Shown: piece after piece, positions 1-6,373 of the stretch | How the letters are laid out: every line of letters begins with the position of its first letter | Numbering within the stretch: position 1 is the first letter of the stretch | Origin: an uncultured Lachnospiraceae bacterium | GTDB lineage: Bacteria; Bacillota; Clostridia; Lachnospirales; Lachnospiraceae | DNA length: 7,990 nucleotides | Assembly (NCBI GenBank): GCA_946549155.1 | Contig: CAMNQN010000156.1 | Span: 1-7,990, forward strand | Direction: 5' to 3' | Notes under the pieces: model-generated | The model's input: the letters and a program-made list of their open reading frames with translations, nothing else | The model's database searches: none | Told to the model about the DNA's origin: nothing | Translations under genes and position numbers: made by a program

Positions 1-1
1 C

Positions 2-1066
2 GGCGGAAATATGCTGACCACCTGGAAAGATTACATGGCTGACCTGTCAGGAACAGATCTGTACAGCTATGTAAGCAGCGATACCTACGCAAAGAAGGAC
101 GGCGATAAGGTAGACTGCATCTGCTACGTGGTAGAGCACTGGGGTATTATCGTGAACAAAGCGATCATGGAAAAATACTTTGCCTCTGAAAACAAATCCA
201 CGGAGTATACCTCCCTGGACGATCTGTATACCTTTGACGCTTTGAAGGCGGTTGTGGAAGATATGACTGCCATGAAGGAAGAGCTGGGTATCGACGGCGT
301 GTTTGGTTCCACGGCGCTGAAGGCCGGCGACGATTGGAGATATCAGACTCATCTGATGAACCTTCCGACGTACTGGGAGTGGGGCGCAGACGTGGATACC
401 TTCGGCGTGATCCCGGAGTTTAACTTCGAGTATGCGGAGAATTATAAGAACATCCTGGATCTGTATCTGAACAATTCCGTAATCGAGCCGAAGCTGGTGG
501 GAACCAAGACGGTTGACGACTCCATGGCAGAGTTCGCGCTGGGCAAATGCGCGATGATCCAGAACGGCGACTGGGCATGGTCCACCATTGCCAACACGGA
601 AGGAAAGGCCGTAGCGGATGAGGACGTATGCTTTATTCCGATCACCATGGGTGTGGAAGGGGAAGCTGATATGGGCCTGAGCGCGGCGACTACTCTGTGG
701 CTGTGCATCAACAACCAGATTCCTGAGGAGGAGCAGGCGGCTGCCGCTGATTTCCTGGCATGGCTGTTCAGCTCCGAGACCGGCAAGAAGCTGGTATCGG
801 AAGAACTGCAGCTGGTAACTCCGTTCACCACCATGGAAGGCGCTGTTTATACCAACGCACTGTTCGCCAGCGCGTCTGAGATCGAAGCTGCCGGCAAGAC
901 CTCCTATCCGCCTACCTGCAACCTGCTTCCCAGCCAGACCTGGAAGAATGACTTCGGCGCTAACCTGCTGCTGTATGCGCAGGGACAGATGGAGTGGGAC
1001 GATGTGGTATCCGCAGCTGTTGACGAGTGGGCTGTAGAGATGCAGTATACCAATGCGGCGAAATAA
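2..1066 (+). CDS. Carbohydrate ABC transporter substrate-binding protein, CUT1 type (5'-truncated by window edge)
   Basis: This is the extracellular, normally lipid-anchored sugar receptor of an ABC importer. The frame is open to the left window edge (codons for G-G-N precede the first ATG at 11). The ATG at 11 is internal: it lacks a ribosome binding site, and the visible 354 residues are about 70-100 short of the usual 420-450 for the family, so the signal peptide, lipobox and start of lobe 1 are missing. Family 1 solute-binding traits are visible (counting from the Met at 11): a segment with FALGKCAM followed by NGDWAW at residues 175-190, which is the typical F-x-x-G-K-x-A-M...G-x-W block, and many exposed-type aromatics (W44, Y121-W122-W124, W188, W190, W311) suited to stacking on sugar rings. 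The C-terminus DEWAVEMQYTNAAK is complete. Permease genes follow after a hairpin-bearing gap. The substrate is inferred to be an alpha-glucoside from the GH31 and MalQ neighbours, not from this protein. Confidence 0.9.
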   Translation, partial: GGNMLTTWKDYMADLSGTDLYSYVSSDTYAKKDGDKVDCICYVVEHWGIIVNKAIMEKYFASENKSTEYTSLDDLYTFDALKAVVEDMTAMKEELGIDGVFGSTALKAGDDWRYQTHLMNLPTYWEWGADVDTFGVIPEFNFEYAENYKNILDLYLNNSVIEPKLVGTKTVDDSMAEFALGKCAMIQNGDWAWSTIANTEGKAVADEDVCFIPITMGVEGEADMGLSAATTLWLCINNQIPEEEQAAAADFLAWLFSSETGKKLVSEELQLVTPFTTMEGAVYTNALFASASEIEAAGKTSYPPTCNLLPSQTWKNDFGANLLLYAQGQMEWDDVVSAAVDEWAVEMQYTNAAK

Positions 1067-1080
1067 GGAAAAAGAAATGC

Positions 1081-1123
1081 TGAATAGCTGTACGTGAAAG
1101 GTACGATCAATCATGAATAGCTG
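1081..1123 (+). repeat. Pair of 10-bp direct repeats downstream of the binding-protein gene
   Basis: TGAATAGCTG occurs at 1081-1090 and again at 1114-1123, 33 bp start to start. Similarity continues 3' (TACGTG after the first copy, ATGTG after the second, one gap and one change). The repeats lie between the stop codon of the binding protein and the hairpin at 1131-1191. They may be a local duplication or a binding site. The function is unknown, and a chance origin cannot be excluded for so short a repeat. Confidence 0.4.
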
Positions 1124-1130
1124 ATGTGTA

Positions 1131-1191
1131 GGGGCTGTCGCGGAATGTAAAAAGGGATAAACCCTGGACTGCATTTTCCGGCGGCCCTTTT
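1131..1191 (+). terminator. Inter-cistronic hairpin with short T-tract; partial terminator or mRNA 3'-end stabiliser
   Basis: The left arm 1132-1148 (GGGCTGTCGCGGAATGT) pairs with the right arm 1171-1187 (GCATTTTCCGGCGGCCC). Sixteen of 17 positions pair as RNA, five of them as G-U wobbles, with one C-C mismatch at 1141/1178. The 22-nt loop contains a small inner stem, AGGG (1153-1156) with CCCT (1162-1165). TTTT at 1188-1191, then ATAT, follows the stem. The permease gene's Shine-Dalgarno sequence begins only at 1201, so the structure sits wholly between the cistrons. In CUT1 operons such hairpins commonly reduce read-through or protect the upstream mRNA, keeping binding protein in excess over permeases. 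The T-tract is short, so partial rather than full termination is inferred. Confidence 0.7.
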
Positions 1192-1213
1192 ATATGGAAA
1201 TGAGGATCGAGTT

Positions 1214-2059
1214 ATGCAGAAGATTTACAAAAAATATTTTCCTGTATTTACACTTCCCACGCTGATTGCCTACGCGATCTGTTTTGCTGTTCCGTTTTTT
1301 ATGGGACTGTATCTGTCTTTCTGTAATTTTAAGACAATCAGCAGCGCGAAATGGGTGGGATTATCAAACTATCAGTTTGTGTTTAATGACAGTGCGGGCT
1401 TCATCTCCGCTCTGGGCTTCACGGTAAAGGTGGCGGTGGTAGGCGTCATTACCACGAATGTGTTTGCCTTTGCGCTGGCGCTGCTTCTGACCAAGGGCTT
1501 AAAGGGAACCGGCGCATACCGGACCATTTTCTTTATGCCGAACCTGATCGGCGGTATCATCCTGGGTTATATCTGGCAGCTTTTACTGAACGGTATCCTG
1601 ATTCATCTGGTGGGCGCGGACCTGACCTTCAAAGCCTCTTACGGGTATTTGGGTATCATTCTTTTGTATAACTGGCAGAAGATCGGTTATCTGATGATTA
1701 TTTACATTGCGGGCATTCAGTCTGTTCCGGCGGATATGCTGGAGGCGGCCAAGATCGACGGAGCCAACTACTGGCAGATCCTGCGCAAGATTATTCTGCC
1801 CATGGTAATGTCCTCCATCACCATCTGTATGTTCCTGTCCCTGACGGACTGTTTCAAGATGTACGACCAGAACCTGGCGCTGACCGGGGGAGCACCGGCC
1901 AATCAGACGGCGATGCTGGCTCTGGATATCACCAATACCTATTACAACCGTGTGGGCTTTGCCGGTATCGGCCAGGCCAAGGCTGTTCTCTTCACGCTGC
2001 TGGTATTTGTGATTGCGCTGGTTCAGCTGAGAGTGACCAGATCCAAGGAGGTGGAATAG
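1214..2059 (+). CDS. Sugar ABC transporter permease, MalF/UgpA-like (CUT1)
   Basis: First membrane-spanning subunit of the importer (281 aa). Hydrophobic segments are visible near residues 10-32, 66-93, 101-125, 145-168, 198-213 and 255-272, consistent with six transmembrane helices. The cytoplasmic EAA loop that docks on the ATPase is clear: VPADMLEAAKIDGANYWQI (about 171-189) with EAAKIDGA at 177-184, followed by RKIILPM. Family traits PTLIAY near the N-terminus and TGGAPANQT near 224-232 support the MalF/UgpA side of the pair. It lacks the extra N-terminal helices and large periplasmic insert of E. coli MalF, as is normal for Bacillota. The start at 1214 is supported by TGAGGA at 1201-1206, seven bases upstream. 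The next permease starts one base after its stop. Confidence 0.95.
   Translation: MQKIYKKYFPVFTLPTLIAYAICFAVPFFMGLYLSFCNFKTISSAKWVGLSNYQFVFNDSAGFISALGFTVKVAVVGVITTNVFAFALALLLTKGLKGTGAYRTIFFMPNLIGGIILGYIWQLLLNGILIHLVGADLTFKASYGYLGIILLYNWQKIGYLMIIYIAGIQSVPADMLEAAKIDGANYWQILRKIILPMVMSSITICMFLSLTDCFKMYDQNLALTGGAPANQTAMLALDITNTYYNRVGFAGIGQAKAVLFTLLVFVIALVQLRVTRSKEVE
2045..2054 (+). promoter_or_regulatory. Ribosome binding site for the second permease, inside the end of the first permease gene
   Basis: AAGGAGGTGG is a near-perfect anti-16S complement, six bases before the ATG at 2061. It overlaps the last codons (Lys-Glu-Val) of the upstream permease. This fixes the start of the second permease and suggests coupled, roughly equal translation of the two subunits, which are expected to form a heterodimer. 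Confidence 0.85.
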
Positions 2060-2060
2060 G

Positions 2061-2897
2061 ATGCAGGAGAGAAGAAGAGCGGCAAATATCATTACCTATG
2101 TTGTGCTGACGGTTCTGGCCGTTGCGTTCCTTGTGCCGATTGCCCTGGTAATCATGAACTCTTTTAAGAACAAGCTGTATATCTCTGACCAGCCCTTTGC
2201 GCTGCCCGGGGAGGGAACCTTCGTAGGATTTTCCAATTACATTGAGGGTCTTACCAAGATCAAGTTCTGGAACAGTATCGGATATTCCCTGTTTATCACC
2301 GTATTTTCTGTGATTATCATTATCGTCTGCTGTTCCATGACCGCATGGTTTATCACCCGGGTGAAGGGCAAAATCAGCTCATTCCTATATTATCTGTTTG
2401 TGGCCAGCATGGTAGTGCCCTTCCAGATGGTGATGTACACCATGACCAAGACGGCGGATACGCTGCATCTGAACAACCTGGTGGGAATGCTGGTGCTGTA
2501 TCTGGGCTTTGGCGCTCCCATGGCGGTATTTATGTTCTCCGGGTTTGTAAAGGGCGTGCCTATTGATCTGGAGGAGGCGGCACTGATCGACGGGTGCAAT
2601 CCTATTTCCATGTTTACAAAGGTGATCTTCCCGATTTTAAAGCCTATTTCTATCACGGTGGCGATTCTGGATGCTATGTGGATTTGGAACGATTTTCAGC
2701 TTCCTTACCTGATTATCGGTACGAAGTACCGCACGGTGCCGGTGGCGATCCAGTACCTGAAAACCGGATATGGGTCCATCGATTACGGCCATCTGATGGC
2801 GGTGATTGTGGTGGCGCTGATTCCCATCGTTATTTTCTACTTCTGCTGTCAGAAATATATTATCGAGGGAATTGTGGACGGCGCTGTGAAGGGCTAA
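2061..2897 (+). CDS. Sugar ABC transporter permease, MalG/UgpE-like (CUT1)
   Basis: Second membrane subunit of the importer (278 aa), expected to dimerise with the product of the preceding gene. Hydrophobic stretches occur near residues 9-33, 72-98, 105-128, 138-163, 187-207 and 243-264. The EAA loop is at 166-190: VPIDLEEAALIDGCNPISMF, then TKVIFPILKP, with EAALIDG at 172-178. Residue 179 is Cys where Gly or Ala is usual. WIWNDFQLPYLI (207-218) and the C-terminal QKYIIEGIVDGAVKG are signature traits of the MalG side of the pair, and the C-terminus is complete. Length is normal for the family. No ATPase gene adjoins either permease, so the motor subunit must come from elsewhere in the genome. 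Confidence 0.95.
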   Translation: MQERRRAANIITYVVLTVLAVAFLVPIALVIMNSFKNKLYISDQPFALPGEGTFVGFSNYIEGLTKIKFWNSIGYSLFITVFSVIIIIVCCSMTAWFITRVKGKISSFLYYLFVASMVVPFQMVMYTMTKTADTLHLNNLVGMLVLYLGFGAPMAVFMFSGFVKGVPIDLEEAALIDGCNPISMFTKVIFPILKPISITVAILDAMWIWNDFQLPYLIIGTKYRTVPVAIQYLKTGYGSIDYGHLMAVIVVALIPIVIFYFCCQKYIIEGIVDGAVKG

Positions 2898-2930
2898 ATC
2901 CGATAAAAAATGTGAAAAGAGGTATGAAAG

Positions 2931-5267
2931 ATGAATGTAGACTATAATCCCCAGCTGGGCTATAGACGGACGCTCTATCCCGACACCTGCGATTTCCTGA
3001 TTCGCCCCCTGTCCTGGAAGGAGGATGAGGAGGGCCTTCTGATTACGGCGGTTACCCGGATGGGAAGGCGGGCTGCGGTCCGGGTGACCTTTCTGACGGA
3101 AACCTCCTTCCGGCTTCGGATGATTCCGGAGGGCGTCCGGGAGGATGCGGGGAATCCCGTGCTTTTGCCGAAGGGAAGGCAATTGGGGGAGTTCCTGGAA
3201 AAAGAGGACCGGTATGAATACAGAACCAGCCGGCTGACGCTGCGTTTTTGCAGGGAATTCTGGGAACTGTCCGTGTATGAGGGGGAGCGCCTGCTGACAA
3301 AGGAGCAGGCCTTCGACACCAATGTGGACAACCGCTGGAAATATCTCCCCATCGGTTTTGAGGTTGACGGGCAGGGAAACTGCCGGGGAGTGCGGGAGAC
3401 CATGGTGCTGTTTTCGGATGAGGCTTTTTGGGGCTTCGGCGAGAAATTTACCGGACTCAATAAGCGGGGACAGCTTTTGCACTGCTGGCAGAAGGACGCT
3501 CTTTCCACCAATACGGAGGATTCCTACAAGGCCCATCCTTTTTTCCTGAGCAGCAGGGGCTACGGGATTCTGTTAAATACCTATACCCGCTGTACCTTTG
3601 ATATGGGCTGCTCCTCCCAGGTCAGTTATCAGATGGCCGCGGAGGACGGGGTATTGGATTATATTTTTCTCGCGGGAGGGGATCGGGACTACAGGGGAAT
3701 CCTGCGGGAGTTCAGGGACCTGACAGGGCCGGTTCCGCTGATCCCCAAGTGGGCGTTCGGTTTTTGGATGTCCCGGTGCTCCTACCAGAACCGGCAGGAG
3801 ATCGAGGACGTGGTAAACCGCTGTCTGGAGGAGGACATTCCCATCGATGTGATTCATATCGACGGATGGCAGCGGAAGGAAAATACCGGCACCTGGGAGT
3901 GGGATACGGATCGCTTCCCGGATCCGGAGGGGATGATCCGCTGGCTGGAGGAACGCCATGTGCATCTAAGCCTCTGGATTTATCCCTATCTGACGGAAGC
4001 GTCTCCGCTGTTTGCCGGGCTGGAGCAGAAGGGGTTTTTTGTAAAGAATACAAAGGGCGGCACCGCGCTGTTTAAGGCCATGGCGGATGCCGAATGCCGG
4101 TCAGCCTGTTTTGATTTCACCAATCCCCACTTTCTGGAATGGTATGAGGAGCGGGCGGCGAAGGTGCTGCGGATGGGAGTATCGGTGATCAAGACAGATT
4201 TCTCCGAGGCGGTGCCGGAGGACGCGGTGTACTGGGACGGCAGCAGCGGTGTGGAAGGACATAATAAAATTACCTACTTGTATGCCCGGACGATTTATGA
4301 TTTAATGGATAAGTATGGCCGGAAAGAGAACAGGCTTCCGATGCTGTGGGGAAGGAGCGGCTATAGCGGCTCCCACCGGATCCCGGCGGCCTGGGCGGGG
4401 GATTCTTCCAGTGCGCTGAATAATCATGCGGCTATTCTGTGGGGCGGCTTAAGTCTGGCCATGTCCGGCGTGGCGTTCTGGGGCTTTGATATGGGCGGTT
4501 TTTATAATACGGCCGCCAATGGAAATGAGTGTCCGCCCACGGAGGAGGAATATCTGCGGTCTGTGGAGCTGGGCTTTTGGATGCCGCTGTCCAGGGCTCA
4601 TGGAAAAACGCCCAGGGAACCCTGGCATTTTTCGGAGAATGCCCTGGAGATAGTGCGCAAATATGATCATATGAGGCACCGCATGGCCCCCTATCTTTAC
4701 AGTGCGGCCTGTGAGAGCCATTTGGAGGGCGTGCCTATGCTGCGTCCCCTCTTGCTGGAATACCCAAAAGACCCGACGGCCAGATACCAGGAGTTAAGCT
4801 GCCTGCTGGGCGGCAGCCTACTGATTGCGCCTCCTTTTGACCGGAAGAGCTATGAAGTGTATCTGCCAAAGGGAAAATGGAAAGAGCTTGCCAGCGGGGA
4901 AATTTTCGATGGCGGAAGGTATGTGGAAGTTTCCCCGGGCCTGGAGGAGCTTCCGGTATTTCAGAGAGAAAATTCGATTCTTCCTCTTTTGCGGGAGGAG
5001 GATTGCCGCTTTGTGCCGGAGGGTGCATTCAGGCAGTTGGAAGTACAGTTATTTTATGACAGTGACATGGAGACAGTTTTTTATGATCAGGCGGAGGACG
5101 GCAGGGTGCGTGCCTTTTTCCTCCGGGCAGGGAGAGATCAGGAGGGCAGTCTGCGTGTAGAGACAAATATGGAGATTGCCAGGCTTACGGTGACGGCGAA
5201 GGAAGCTTTTGCCGCGGTTTATCTGAACGGAACGCTGCAGGAAGGAACTTTTGCCAGCATGCAATAG
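2931..5267 (+). CDS. Glycoside hydrolase family 31 (YicI-branch alpha-glucosidase/alpha-xylosidase), cytoplasmic
   Basis: Retaining alpha-glycosidase expected to cleave non-reducing-end alpha-linked sugar from imported oligosaccharides. It has 778 aa, the usual length, and no signal peptide. The N-terminal beta-sandwich (about 1-265) contains FWGFGEKFTGLNKRG (166-180), a GH31 hallmark. The TIM barrel runs from about 270 to 595: IPKWAFGFWMS, HIDGW (309-313), then the nucleophile in KTDFSE with Asp423 (codon 4197-4199), the likely acid/base Asp491 in AWAGD, FWGFDMGGF (516-524) and the RAHG segment (555-558). Beta domains complete the C-terminus (LRPLLLEYP, YLPKGKW). The KTDF-E motif places it near E. 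coli YicI rather than the WxDMNE eukaryote-type enzymes. However, the YicI Cys-Phe pair of the -1 subsite is Gly312-Trp313 here, so xylosidase activity is doubtful and alpha-glucosidase is preferred from context. The start follows AAAAGAGG (2915-2922) with eight bases of spacing. The gap from the permease stop is 33 bp, with no terminator. Confidence 0.93.
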   Translation: MNVDYNPQLGYRRTLYPDTCDFLIRPLSWKEDEEGLLITAVTRMGRRAAVRVTFLTETSFRLRMIPEGVREDAGNPVLLPKGRQLGEFLEKEDRYEYRTSRLTLRFCREFWELSVYEGERLLTKEQAFDTNVDNRWKYLPIGFEVDGQGNCRGVRETMVLFSDEAFWGFGEKFTGLNKRGQLLHCWQKDALSTNTEDSYKAHPFFLSSRGYGILLNTYTRCTFDMGCSSQVSYQMAAEDGVLDYIFLAGGDRDYRGILREFRDLTGPVPLIPKWAFGFWMSRCSYQNRQEIEDVVNRCLEEDIPIDVIHIDGWQRKENTGTWEWDTDRFPDPEGMIRWLEERHVHLSLWIYPYLTEASPLFAGLEQKGFFVKNTKGGTALFKAMADAECRSACFDFTNPHFLEWYEERAAKVLRMGVSVIKTDFSEAVPEDAVYWDGSSGVEGHNKITYLYARTIYDLMDKYGRKENRLPMLWGRSGYSGSHRIPAAWAGDSSSALNNHAAILWGGLSLAMSGVAFWGFDMGGFYNTAANGNECPPTEEEYLRSVELGFWMPLSRAHGKTPREPWHFSENALEIVRKYDHMRHRMAPYLYSAACESHLEGVPMLRPLLLEYPKDPTARYQELSCLLGGSLLIAPPFDRKSYEVYLPKGKWKELASGEIFDGGRYVEVSPGLEELPVFQRENSILPLLREEDCRFVPEGAFRQLEVQLFYDSDMETVFYDQAEDGRVRAFFLRAGRDQEGSLRVETNMEIARLTVTAKEAFAAVYLNGTLQEGTFASMQ

Positions 5268-5323
5268 ACGCCGCCGCGACAGCATGGCAAAGCATGTAAA
5301 AATACTGCGAACGGGAGGTAGGA
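5268..5323 (+). promoter_or_regulatory. 56-bp leader of the LacI-family gene with strong ribosome binding site
   Basis: GGGAGGTAGG at 5313-5322 is a good Shine-Dalgarno sequence with the GGGAGG core five bases before the ATG at 5324, which settles the start. The stretch also shows AGCATG three times (5256-5261, 5281-5286, 5291-5296) and an imperfect inverted repeat, TTGCCA (5251-5256) with TGGCAA (5285-5290). A poor promoter match exists: GCGACA at 5276-5281, 16-bp spacer, AAAAAT at 5298-5303 with an upstream TG. No T-tract terminator is seen, so read-through from the GH31 gene is expected. Only the ribosome binding site is well supported. Confidence 0.6.
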
Positions 5324-6373
5324 ATGTCAGAGATTACGATTAAGGATATAGCCAGAATCTGCGGGGTAGGTGTCAGCACGGTATCCCGGGCAATCAATAA
5401 TCATCCGGATATTAATCCTGAAACCCGAAAGCAGATTCAGGCGGTTATTGAGCAGTACGGGTATATCCCCAACAACAGTGCGCGCAATTTAAAGCGTACG
5501 GAGTCAAACGGGGTGGCGATTCTGATTAAGGGCATCACCAATCCGCTGTTCAACGCCATGGTTAAGGTTTTTGACGAAAAAATGAAACGGTACAAGCTGT
5601 CTATGATTTTGCAGCATGTGAATTATGAGGAGGACGAGGTGGCCATCGCGCTGGAACTGATTAAGGAAAAGCGGCTGAAGGGGATTATTTTTCTCGGTTC
5701 CAATTATTATTATCCCCAGGGAGAGCTGAAAAAAATCAGCGTTCCTTTCGTGCTCAGTACCGTGGGAACTATTTTTGAGGACGAGGATTCCACCCGGTAT
5801 TCTCATGTGACAGTGGATGATGTGCGGGAGAGCTATAAGGCTACAGAGTATCTGATTCATATGGGTCATGAGAAAATTGCCATTCTCTCAGCGGAGACAA
5901 GAGATTCTTCGGTGGGACGGCAGCGGATGCAGGGTTACCTGAAGGCATTGGAGGATCACCATATCGTGGAAAATCCGAAGCTGATCTGCCCGGTTTCTGA
6001 TGAACTGGAGCATTATTCCATGGAAAATGGTTATCTGACGACCAAAAAGCTTCTGGACTCGAAGGAGGAGTTCACAGCGGTTTATGCCATGTCGGATATT
6101 ATGGCGGTGGGGGCATACCGGGCGATTCTGGAAGCGGGCCTTCGTATTCCGGAGGACATTTCGGTGGTGGGCTTTGACGGAATTGAACTGGGAGACTATC
6201 TGCAGCCGAAGCTGACCACGCTGGCGCAGCCGGTGGAGCGGCTGGCCGACGCCACTTTTGAATTGCTGTACGATATGATAGAAGGCCGAAGCGGAGCCCA
6301 AAATCTGATTTACGAGGGTGAACTGGTGGAAAAGGAATCCGTGCGGCGTATAGAAGGGAAAGAACGGTCATGA
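5324..6373 (+). CDS. LacI/GalR-family transcriptional regulator
   Basis: DNA-binding, sugar-responsive regulator (349 aa), probably the repressor of this operon. The N-terminal helix-turn-helix is TIKDIARICGVGVSTVSRAI (5-24), in register with E. coli LacI: V17, S18 and R22 take the positions of the base-reading Y17, Q18 and R22, so its operator should differ from lacO. The hinge helix is PNNSARNLKR (49-58), with Leu56 as the minor-groove leucine. A periplasmic-binding-protein-like effector domain follows from about 62 to 340, including NPLFNAMV (73-80), LKGIIFLGS (118-126), the DD at 165-166, YAMSDIMAVGA (254-264) and the ISVVGFDGIELGDYLQPKLTTLAQP block (279-303). Length is normal and complete. 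Its gene sits within the operon and its stop overlaps the next ATG. The ligand cannot be read from sequence; a malto- or isomalto-type sugar is inferred from context. Confidence 0.95.
   Translation: MSEITIKDIARICGVGVSTVSRAINNHPDINPETRKQIQAVIEQYGYIPNNSARNLKRTESNGVAILIKGITNPLFNAMVKVFDEKMKRYKLSMILQHVNYEEDEVAIALELIKEKRLKGIIFLGSNYYYPQGELKKISVPFVLSTVGTIFEDEDSTRYSHVTVDDVRESYKATEYLIHMGHEKIAILSAETRDSSVGRQRMQGYLKALEDHHIVENPKLICPVSDELEHYSMENGYLTTKKLLDSKEEFTAVYAMSDIMAVGAYRAILEAGLRIPEDISVVGFDGIELGDYLQPKLTTLAQPVERLADATFELLYDMIEGRSGAQNLIYEGELVEKESVRRIEGKERS

Noticed and set aside
11..13. ATG at 11 as the true start of the binding protein
   Set aside because: The frame is open upstream to the window edge, no ribosome binding site is present, and starting here would leave a protein lacking a signal peptide and much of lobe 1.
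1091..1104. GTAC...GTAC at 1090-1093 and 1101-1104 as an operator or hairpin
   Set aside because: Only four bases pair around a seven-base loop, GTAC is self-complementary, and the flanks do not extend the symmetry.
47..1174. 375-codon minus-strand open frame opposite the binding-protein gene
   Set aside because: It overlaps a clear CUT1 binding protein and crosses the terminator-like hairpin. No family motif is visible in its translation, so it is a shadow frame.
2637..3536. 299-codon minus-strand frame spanning the permease/GH31 junction
   Set aside because: It covers parts of two well-supported sense genes and shows no recognisable domain.
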